DNA of 64,000 nucleotides, from assembly GCF_004011695.2 (NCBI RefSeq), contig NC_082424.1, positions 1,178,001 through 1,242,000 on the forward strand. Direction: 5' to 3'. The translations under genes were made by a program, and so were the position numbers. Under the pieces are notes generated by a model. It saw nothing but the letters and a program-made list of their open reading frames with translations. It had not been told where the DNA came from and did no database searches. The DNA comes from Ascochyta rabiei (taxonomy: Eukaryota; Ascomycota; Dothideomycetes; Pleosporales; Didymellaceae). Shown here piece after piece: positions 56,571 through 64,000 of the stretch (the stretch's first letter is position 1; the number at the start of each line of letters is the position of its first letter).

Positions 56571-57388
56571 ATGGCCGTCACCAAGACGCGCATCAAACCG
56601 ACGCCCTATCCCTTCCTCCCCTTCCACATGCTCCGCACCGCGCAACTAGCCTCCTCCCTCACCGTCCTATCCATAACAACCTACTTTGCACGCGAACTGC
56701 ACCGGACCAACTACGCCTTGCCGTGGACGTTTATCCTAGTACATCCCCCCCCCCACAGCCAGCAAGCTCCTATTCGAGCTTAGCGTCTTTTCTTTGAACC
56801 AACTGACTAACCACTCAGCTCCTCACCATCTCGATTCTAACCCTGCTCGCCCTGACATTTACCATCATCCTGCACATCCAGCACGGCCTCTCGCCGCGGC
56901 TAAATCTTGCGCTCAATGCCGCTCTAGCACTCGTCTGGACGCTGTCTTTTGCGCTGCTCGCGTGGTGGTCCTCGACCACGTTGACGCACGCCTGTGCGCT
57001 CGAGACGTGGGAGTCGGAGACGGGCGTCGCAGTGTGCAGGATGTACAAAGCGCTTTTTAGTATGGCGCTGCTGGGTATGCTGGCTTCGTGGGGTGCGCTG
57101 GGGGTGGATGTGTTTGTGCAGAAGGGGAGTGCAAGACGGGGGCTTTTCATGAGTCTGGGAACGGTGCAGGGGAAGAGAGGCGCGGTTGGAAGCGGGAAAT
57201 GGGACGAGGATGATGTCGATGGTGGCATCTGGGACATGAACCCTCATGCGGCGGCGCTGAGGGACGCAGGCAGGGAGAGGGGAGGGGACGGGTATGCGCT
57301 GCCTGAGGAGCAGTTTGGATATGCTGATACGGCCTATGCGGGCGCAGCAGGGCAGGTGGGGAGACGGAGCGTGGAAGGGCGGCTGTGA
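56571..57388 (+). CDS. Four-TM MARVEL-like membrane protein
   Basis: Exons 56571-56738 and 56819-57388 give 245 aa; the 80-bp intron has donor GTACAT and a CTGACTAAC branch region. Four hydrophobic segments are visible: TAQLASSLTVLSITTYFA, LLTISILTLLALTFTIIL, LNAALALVWTLSFALLAWW and ALFSMALLGMLASWGALGV. A Gly/Asp-rich cytosolic tail of about 100 residues follows. The layout fits the MARVEL family of membrane-organising proteins, common as uncharacterised proteins in filamentous ascomycetes. CALETWE between TM3 and TM4 fits their extracellular Cys region. Confidence 0.82.
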
Positions 57389-57501
57389 GAATGGGTTAGA
57401 GTACTAGAATTATGTATGTGCGCGGTGCTGTGCCGCCCCAAACGCGGCCCCAAACGCCGCCCAATGCATCGTTTGGCAGAAGCCGGGTATCATAAGCAAG
57501 C

Positions 57502-58583
57502 TCAGAAAACGTCGTCCATGTTCACGTCCGCCCCTCCCGCTGCAGCCGTGGCCGCCTGTTGCGTGCCAATGGCTGCGTCCATGGTCGGAATCTCTCGCGC
57601 TCTGATCTCGTCGTCTACAAAAACAGCCAGACCACCAAACGCATCTTGCAGCGCGCGATTGTAGAAGTCGCCCCACTGGTAGCCTCCCACCAGCTGCTTG
57701 ACGTCGTTCTTGTGTTGCGTGAGCCAGTCGGCGCTGTAGTCGCTCTGCAGCGTGTAGTACTGCGGTGCTATGCTCCAGCCGTCAAAGGCATCGAACGGCG
57801 CTTCTGGCGGCGGCACAACCTTCTTCTTCAGCCCGTGGAAGCTAAAGCCCTTGTCCTTGATGTTGTTGGTGTTGTTGCTGTCGGTGTTGTTCCCTGCGGG
57901 AGCGTCGAGCGCCCTCCTCTGCGTGCCGCCCTTCTTCAGCACCACGCCCGAAGCACTCGGCAGCGACGGGTCCGGCTCGTAGGTGCGTCGCGTGGCGCCT
58001 GTCTCGGCGGCTTGTGCATCAGCCCATCTCTGCAGTCGGTGGTTCGTCTCGTCGACGTCGATCTTGAGGATGAGGTTCCAGGTGATCTCCTCGACCTGCT
58101 CGAGGTAGTCGTTGTAGTCCTTGAGCGTCTCGAAGTCGCTCTCCTCCTTGTTCATGCTGAAGCCTTGATCAGCGTCTGGAGAGGCACAAGGGCATGCGCG
58201 TGAACATACATGGAGGCCACCCGCCGCCGAATGTCCACCTCCCTCTCCACCTTCAGGTCCTCAAACGTCGCCTCCCGGAACTTGCCCTTCCTGAGCGTCC
58301 TGGCGCAGCCGGCGATCGGGCAAGGCGCAGGGCCGTGGCTGAAGATGCGGTCCACGCACGACTCACACATCTTGTGGTAGCACTCGGGGTTGACGAGGAA
58401 CTTCATGTTCGGATTGAGGTAGCGCGACGATTTGCATACTGGGCAGACGTCTGAGGCAGCATCAGTAGGGGGACGAGGCTCGGGCTTCAAGGTCAAGCTG
58501 TAGAGAGACTTGGACAGAGGAGACGCACCGCCAGCTTCGCCCTGGCGCACCTGGCCGCCATTGCGGGACGCGACTTTCGACAT
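57502..58583 (-). CDS. TFB3: TFIIH subunit TFB3/MAT1 (CAK assembly factor)
   Basis: TFB3 (MAT1) tethers the Cdk7-type kinase to TFIIH, for Pol II CTD phosphorylation and nucleotide-excision repair. Exons 58583-58210 and 58156-57502 give 342 aa. The N-terminal RING has its zinc ligands in CPVCKSS, CYHKMCESCVDRIF and CPIAGC, followed by LRKGKF. After the 53-bp intron come the MAT1-type helices (NKEESDFETLKDYNDYLEQVEEI) and the linker and C-terminal part (GWSIAPQYYTLQSDY, QALQDAFGGLAVFVDDEIR-type end). The stop is close to the end of the MARVEL-like gene, so the two are convergent. Its 5' side faces URI1 across a 38-bp minisatellite. Confidence 0.95.
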
Positions 58584-58617
58584 GGCTCAGTGGTGCGCGT
58601 GAGCGACGGAGCGCCGA

Positions 58618-58857
58618 GCGGGACGAGGTCAAGATGGATGGCAAGCAATGACTAAGCGGGAGGAGGTCAAGACCGATGGCAGGCAATGACTAAGCGGGAG
58701 GAGGTCAAGACCGATGGCAGGCAATGACTAAGTGGGAGGAGGTCAAAACCGATGGCAGGCAATTACTAAGCGGGAGGAGGTCAAGACCGATGGCAAGCAG
58801 TTACTAAGCGGGAGGAGGTCAAGACCGATGGCAAGCAGTTACTAAGCGGGAGCGTGG
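58618..58857. repeat. 38-bp minisatellite between two divergent genes
   Basis: Six full units plus a partial, starting at 58618, 58656, 58694, 58732, 58770, 58808 and 58846. The unit is GCGGGAGGAGGTCAAGACCG followed by ATGGCAAGCAGTTACTAA, with few differences between copies. It begins 35 bp upstream of the TFB3 start codon and ends about 255 bp before the URI1 start, so it occupies their shared promoter region. Confidence 0.95.
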
Positions 58858-59111
58858 TGGTCAACTGCGAAGGGTGCACCTTTGGCCAGAACGACGTGGG
58901 AAGTTGCCAAAAGCGCAACTCCACTCAGCCAGACCATAGCAAAGCTACCTAGCGTTCGACGTGAGCCCGCTATACACACGACGTGGACAGCAGCTGCATG
59001 GTACAAGCTTCTTGCTTCTCTTGCCGAGCTAGTGCCGCGCTACTGTAGACGTCCGCGCAGAATCCTCGCGCCGCGTCCTCTCCCCTCCCTCCGCCACCAG
59101 CTCAGCTCGCA

Positions 59112-60890
59112 ATGGCCGCATCCACGCAGAGCACGCTAGAGGGCATCGAGCGCCGCCGTGCGCAGCTCCAGGACAGCGTGGAGAAGCTGCAGCGCGCGCT
59201 CACGCACTGGACCACGTGGGAAGCCGAGTACCACATGTTCAAAGAGGAGATAGAAAGCGCCCATGACCCCTCGCCATCACAGATGCGCGCCACAGCCCAA
59301 GACCTCCAGGCTTCTCTGCTCAACGAGAAGGAGGTCGACGAGCTCCTGGGCAAAGACCGCTCTGCTAACCAAGTCGTTGACCTCGTGCAACGGCGCATTG
59401 ACTATGTGCAGCAGAACAGCGCCACCATTGAAAGGCAGCTCGACGCCGCTGAAAAGCAGCTCGCCGGCGTCGACGTGCTCCTCGACCCGGGCGTCGATAA
59501 CGAAGAGGGCCTGCCCATGATGGACATCGAGGAAGAGCTGGACGAAGAGGGCAACGCCGTCTCGAGCTCCGTCAACCAGACCGGCAAGGGCGCGGCTGAG
59601 GTAGTGGAAGCTCTGCGCAAAGCTGGCGTGCAAAAGGCGGATCTGGACAAGATGATGCAGGCTGTTGGGCAGGGGCAGAAGCAGACGCCTGTGGCAGACA
59701 CTGTCCCAGTCCCAGTCCCAGCGTCCTCAGCACCAGCAGTGACGGAGGCACCACCCATCGCTGAAGCCAAACTCGATGCACCAGACACGACAAAGAAGTC
59801 GGTGTCTTTCGCAGAGGAAGTCGAGGTCGAACCGCCGAAAGCACGAGCTGCACTGGAAAAGGACGGCTACAACGAGGACCTCGAACCTCTCAACTTTACC
59901 CGAGGAACCAAGGTCATCGAGCTCGATCAGGACGACAACATGGTCGCTTCATACCCGGTCATCCCACAAGGCGAGTCGCCCGAGGACGCTGAACTGCGGC
60001 GCCAAATGCTGCAGTACGGCCTGTCTGAAGTCGGCCAAGTCGTTGCTGAGCTCGACCTCGACAATCCTACCGCTGAGTACTCTGACTTCGACGACGATTA
60101 CGACGAAGAAGAGGACGAGGATGACGAAGAAGAGGACGAGTACGGGCGCAGCACCAAGCCCGCGGTCACCGACGACTACCGGCAGCAGATGCTGGAACTC
60201 GAGAAGAAGCTCAATGCGCGCATGCTTGAGAACGTCGGGCCCCGGTCCCAGGACGACAACACGGTAGAGCAGGCTGAGAGCGTTCGTTTGCTGAAGGTGC
60301 AAAAAGACGTCAAGTTCGACGACACCATCAGTGCGGCCATGCCCAAGACAGCGGCATCGCAGTCTGGGAAGAAGGGCGTTCGCTTTGCCGACGACCTTGA
60401 CGTGTCTGGGCCAGTTCAGGCGCCAGAGGCCAGTTCAGCTTCGTCGAAATCGACATCCACCATGTCAGACGTGGTTGAGCGCCCTGCACAGCCGTTCCAA
60501 GCGCCCGCACCTCCCTCCAAGTCGGCGAGAGTTTCACGGTTCAAGAGCGCACGCGCTACAAATCAACCACCGCAAATGCTTCCCAATCCACAAATCTACG
60601 AGGCGCCGCCTATGCCGACCGGCCCTGCTGGCCGCACGTTGGCCAACACGGTAGTCGAGCACGTCCCGTCGTCTTCCGAGCCCTCCGCGCCTGACGAGTT
60701 CGACCCAGCGGTGGTCAACCGTGAGATCCAAGCCGAGTACCACAAAGCACGCAACAAGTTCATCCAGCAGCAGGGCGGGTTCAAACCGACGGAAGAAGAC
60801 GAGGCGAGTCCGATCGTGGAAGAGCGCAACGGGAGGACTAAGAAAGTGAGTCGTTTCATGGCGGCTAAGCTGCGGGCGGAGGGTATGTAA
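59112..60890 (+). CDS. BUD27: Unconventional prefoldin URI1/BUD27
   Basis: URI/Bud27 is a prefoldin-like co-chaperone linked to assembly of RNA polymerases I-III. Single exon, 592 aa. The N-terminal prefoldin coiled coil (about residues 5-130) reads LEGIERRRAQLQDSVEKLQ... and ...RRIDYVQQNSATIERQL. Repeated short motifs KKSVSFAEEVEVE and KKGVRFADDLDV follow, with an acidic run (DDDYDEEEDEDDEEEDE). The C-terminus (REIQAEYHKARNKFIQQQGGF, KKVSRFMAAKLRAEGM) matches DUF3835, the Bud27/URI end domain. No intron is needed. Confidence 0.92.
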   Translation: MAASTQSTLEGIERRRAQLQDSVEKLQRALTHWTTWEAEYHMFKEEIESAHDPSPSQMRATAQDLQASLLNEKEVDELLGKDRSANQVVDLVQRRIDYVQQNSATIERQLDAAEKQLAGVDVLLDPGVDNEEGLPMMDIEEELDEEGNAVSSSVNQTGKGAAEVVEALRKAGVQKADLDKMMQAVGQGQKQTPVADTVPVPVPASSAPAVTEAPPIAEAKLDAPDTTKKSVSFAEEVEVEPPKARAALEKDGYNEDLEPLNFTRGTKVIELDQDDNMVASYPVIPQGESPEDAELRRQMLQYGLSEVGQVVAELDLDNPTAEYSDFDDDYDEEEDEDDEEEDEYGRSTKPAVTDDYRQQMLELEKKLNARMLENVGPRSQDDNTVEQAESVRLLKVQKDVKFDDTISAAMPKTAASQSGKKGVRFADDLDVSGPVQAPEASSASSKSTSTMSDVVERPAQPFQAPAPPSKSARVSRFKSARATNQPPQMLPNPQIYEAPPMPTGPAGRTLANTVVEHVPSSSEPSAPDEFDPAVVNREIQAEYHKARNKFIQQQGGFKPTEEDEASPIVEERNGRTKKVSRFMAAKLRAEGM

Positions 60891-61771
60891 GCCTTCATTA
60901 TCGTCAATCCTAACCCTAGCCCTCATGAAGTATTGTTGCACGATTCCATTCAGTCCAATCTTACTTCACCGCAGCAGTTGGCATGCGAGATCCTGTCTCG
61001 ACTACCCTGCAGTACTCCATTGCGCGTTATCAGGGTCATGACGTTCCTCTATGACTGTGATGTGAAGCCCTTCAAGACTCGTTACATAACGCCCAAGAGA
61101 GCTTATTCGTGCTTACACGATGCCGGGGATTAGAGAACCGCAAGACACACGGCTTAAAAGGCTTAAAATGCTTAAAAGGCTCCAAAGGCGATTCTCAAAT
61201 AAATTGTTGTCGCAGTGAAGTGAGAAGTCAGGTGAGCTTATTGCGGATTAAGCGGACTACGGACCCAACCAGGATGTGACCAGGTAATCAGACTAATTAT
61301 GTGTTTAGACTAGGGCGTAGGCAGACTCATTTATAGGCTTAATCCTTTACTTAAATAATATAATAAGGAACCTAATCAATTCTTTTACTTTAATCCTCTA
61401 AGAGTACTCTACAAGCAAGTAATCAGCACAAGCAAGTAACCGGGTTTTGCCAAGACCACACTAACACTGTCCCTACTTTACAATATTACAGTATATTAAA
61501 CTAGTCTATAGTACCCTATGTGTAAAGCACTAGTCCTTTTAAAGGTCCCTGTCCTAAAATATACCTAACTTATCTCTAAGTAATAAGATAGTAGACCTAT
61601 AGTAATAGAAGAATCTCTGTGTTATCTATTCTAGTACACCTATACACCTTATAGTAAATACACACCTATTCTAAAGCCTTCTATTATTCTACAGTATTTT
61701 ATTAGTAGAGTAGGTAACTTACCTATATAGCTAGTTGCTGAGGCAACTTACCTATAAGGTACGTTATACTA

Positions 61772-62016
61772 ATCTGTTTCTCTATTAGCCTTATAGGCTA
61801 TAATTAGAGAATAGGTTGCAAGTTTAAAGACAAGTAAAGAAAAATTGTAGACAAAAGTAGACAGAAGTAGACGAAAGTTAATAGAGTGGATAGAGGAGGA
61901 CAGAAGAGAGACATTAGAGAGAGGACACGTCATAGGAAACCCAGGCCGATTCACCCCTGGCACTACCCCGTGCGTTGACCAGGGGCAGGGAGGGGGGTCT
62001 TTGAAATGCTCCTTCG
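61772..62016 (-). mobile_element. Truncated Tc1/mariner copy, related to the 29.6-kb element
   Basis: Read on the minus strand from TA at 62017-62018, it begins CGAAGGAGCATTTCAAAG, then C-rich sequence and GTCAACGCACGGGG. It continues through the 5' leader into the first transposase codons (ATTATAGCCTATAAGGCT). The match to the left end of the element at 29584 then stops, so only the first 245 or so bp survive. The differences include many transitions. Confidence 0.88.
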
Positions 62017-62387
62017 TATACGCTGCTAAATCGCGCATCGAAGCTGTTGTCACATCGCTTACTTGGCCAAATGCGGTTGCAGTACGCACACATCCCCGCA
62101 TGCGGAGCATCCGCACATGCGCTCCACTTGCTGCAGCAGATAACGTGCACTGGACCGGAATTTGTCCGTCTTGGTTTCTACTTTGGTGCCCGGCACAAGT
62201 GGTAAAGGTGGGCCACGCCTTGGCTGTTGATCAGACCATGTGGATTGATATTCTTTACGGCCCTACACGGGGTAGACAGCAGAGAATGTAAGCAACATAT
62301 ACTATGATCTGGCCAGTGCAATGTGGGGGTAAAGTAGAGGCTTGGCAAGTCCGACTTTAAAGGTTTTCTTTAGCTTTACACCAATTA

Positions 62388-63105
62388 CTGTGTCTGTGCG
62401 CGCCACGCCTAGATTCGCGCAACACCCGCTTTTTACCAGAAATAAAATCTCTTATTTTAAAAGCTAATTAACTCTATAATTAGTAGAGATAAAAACTAAC
62501 CTCTATTATAAAAAAATTCTATTTATATAGCTCTATAAGCTAATAGTGTTTTTATTATATAAAATAAAGTATTAGCTATAATAATATTATTTACTAGTAA
62601 AATAAAAGTTATAGAACTTTAATAAAAATCTTTAATATTTAAATTTAGAGCATAAAACATAGTCTATAGAGTATCTTTAGTATTAAATTTATTTAATTTC
62701 TAGTGTCAAATCTTATATATACTACTTTTAGCTACTTTTAACTTTATATTTTTAGAAAAAGTAGAATATATAAGAAACTACATAAGAAATAAAAAAACTT
62801 TTATACTAAAGATATTCTATAAACTAGGTTTTATGCTCTAAATTTTAATATCTAAGATTTTTATTAAAGTTCTATAACTTTTATTCTACTAGTAAATAAT
62901 ATTATTATAGCTAATACTTTATTCTATATAATAAAATCAGTATTAGCTTATAGAGCTATAGAAATAAAGTATTTTTTAAATAGAAGGTTAGTCTTTAGCT
63001 CCACTAATAGTAGAGTTAACTAGCTTATAAAATAACAGATTTTAGTGTTTTTACTAATAAAAAGCGGGTGTTGCACGAATCTGGGCGTTGCGCGCACAGA
63101 CACGG
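62388..63105. repeat. Long palindrome, arms of about 345 bp, AT-rich
   Basis: The left arm begins TGTCTGTGCGCGCCACGCCT at 62391; the right arm, read backwards from 63102, begins TGTCTGTGCGCGCAACGCCC. The match continues through AACACCCGCTTTTT, CTCTATAAGCTAATA, TATTAGCTATAATAATATT, AGTTATAGAACTTTAATAAA and TTTAGAGCATAAAAC to the centre near 62745. It has no coding capacity. The layout is a foldback or MITE-like element; mismatches between arms are mostly transitions. Confidence 0.9.
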
Positions 63106-63472
63106 TAGTGGACATATTCTCTCTTTGTCGTCTGCAACAGCATCTGTGCGCGCTCGTTATAAACATTAATAGGCGTTTCTGCATAGGACCCACCGCACTG
63201 GCCATAGGTGCTGTTCCATGAAAGACAGGGAATGATGCATTCGCACTATATCAATCGGCAAGTGTAGTAACAACGAATTGCAGCAAGATCACCCGTTCGG
63301 ATGTACGAAATCAAAGCAGATTGCTATAAATCCGCCTGATGCGCACCGAAGTGGTGTGTTAAGTGCCACAGCTTGATACTATTCGATCAATATACATCTA
63401 GTTCCTTTTGAATCTTTTACCTTCACACTTGAGCAGTCAATTTCTCGTCTTAAGCAATTCATCTTATCCAAA

Positions 63473-64000
63473 ATGTCGACCGTCCAACGTGAAACATTCA
63501 CGGTCAAGCTTCGACCAGCACTGCGCCCTCAAGAACCGCCAGCAGAACCGAAGACCACCGAACTACCTGTAGGGCACAAGAAGCGGCCAGGATGTCGAGC
63601 CTTTACCACTCCCACAATCTTTGAATCAGATCAAGTCTTAATACTCCGCGATGGCACGAAACTCAGAGCAGACATCTTCCGCCCTAAGACAGATGAAAAG
63701 GTCCCTGGTATCATTATGTGGGGACCATACGGAAAGACTAACTCTGGGATGCTAACTCTCGATGCTATGCCCTTCAGAGCCGGTGTACCGGAGAGCTCGC
63801 AGTCTGGATATGAAAGCTTCGAAGGGTACAGCACATATGTCCTCTTATAGCATCAAAACATTAACGGCAAGACAGACTCGATCCCGCTGAATGGGTCCCC
63901 CGAGGCTACTCCATAATCAATATTGACGCTCGTGGTGCCGGTCACTCTGAAGGTGATATATTATGGTGGGGCAGCAGCGACGGGCGTGACGGGCACGACG
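63473..64000 (+). CDS. X-Pro dipeptidyl-peptidase/CocE-type alpha/beta hydrolase (5' part)
   Basis: Exons 63473-63825 and 63876 to the window edge, joined by a 50-bp intron with donor GTACAG and closing phase. The encoded start of about 158 residues has no signal peptide. It shows the S15/CocE opening: VLILRDGTKLRADIFRP, VPGIIMWGPYGKT, and after splicing LDPAEWVPRGY and INIDARGAGHSEGD. The catalytic Ser motif would lie beyond 64000, so activity cannot be judged. Family members hydrolyse acyl or peptide bonds; the substrate here is unknown. Confidence 0.85.

Larger units (their letters stand above)
60891..63472. other. AT-rich repeat region between URI1 and the hydrolase gene
   Basis: 2.6 kb without a supported gene. 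From about 61.25 kb it is strongly AT-rich and TA-dinucleotide-rich, as in RIP-mutated DNA. It contains a truncated Tc1-type copy (61772-62016) and a palindrome (62388-63105). TATAAA at 63325-63330 may serve the hydrolase gene. Confidence 0.6.

Noticed and set aside
1..64000. CRISPR arrays, bacterial operons, rRNA or tRNA genes
   Set aside because: The DNA is eukaryotic. The tandem arrays found have no spacer structure, and I saw no cloverleaf or rRNA-like sequence; a tRNA scan would be needed to exclude a missed tRNA.

Overview
The window is filamentous ascomycete nuclear DNA. Most genes carry introns of about 44-130 bp with GT-AG ends and CTAAC/CTGAC-type branch sites. The gene families are typical of Pezizomycotina: PTH11-like receptors, P450s, GH5 and GH71 secreted enzymes, DUF3716 and fungal Helitrons. 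A plant-associated Dothideomycete is my best guess, but this is an inference. Splice models were built by hand; where I give exons, the phases were checked to close.

The left part (0.9-14.3 kb) holds a PTH11-like membrane protein, a decayed cytochrome P450, an Ala/Pro-rich protein, a 143-bp minisatellite, the ribosome-rescue GTPase HBS1, and a 1,255-residue ataxin-10/Ctr86-type protein that also carries an HMG-box-like segment. From 14.3 to 38 kb the DNA is gene-poor. It holds a short three-exon gene for a 75-residue secreted protein with eight cysteines, an eight-exon CFEM receptor (413 aa), a secreted GH71 alpha-1,3-glucanase, a dead Tc1/mariner element with intact ends, a CBM1-GH5 endoglucanase, and an intact seven-exon P450. 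This block looks like host- or environment-interaction genes in repeat-rich DNA.

From 38 to 49.5 kb the DNA is denser and more housekeeping-like: a medium-chain dehydrogenase with a one-base frameshift, a probable mitochondrial membrane protein, a tail-anchored protein, a SANT-like protein, the PP2A activator PTPA/RRD, and a fused FMN/FAD oxidoreductase. A Helitron of about 6.6 kb (roughly 49.6-56.2 kb) is inserted next. It encodes a Rep-helicase and a second protein with a DUF3716-type zinc cluster, both on the minus strand. After it come a four-TM MARVEL-like protein, TFIIH subunit TFB3 and the prefoldin-like URI1/BUD27. The last two are divergent and separated by a 38-bp minisatellite. The right end (60.9-63.4 kb) is AT-rich repeat DNA with a truncated relative of the Tc1 element and a palindrome of about 720 bp. 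An alpha/beta hydrolase of the X-Pro dipeptidyl-peptidase/CocE type then runs off the window.

Several breaks (P450, transposase, Helitron Rep) are stops that a single C-to-T change in CAA or CAG would explain, as expected from RIP-like mutation. Others are one-base homopolymer length differences that could be true mutations or assembly errors.
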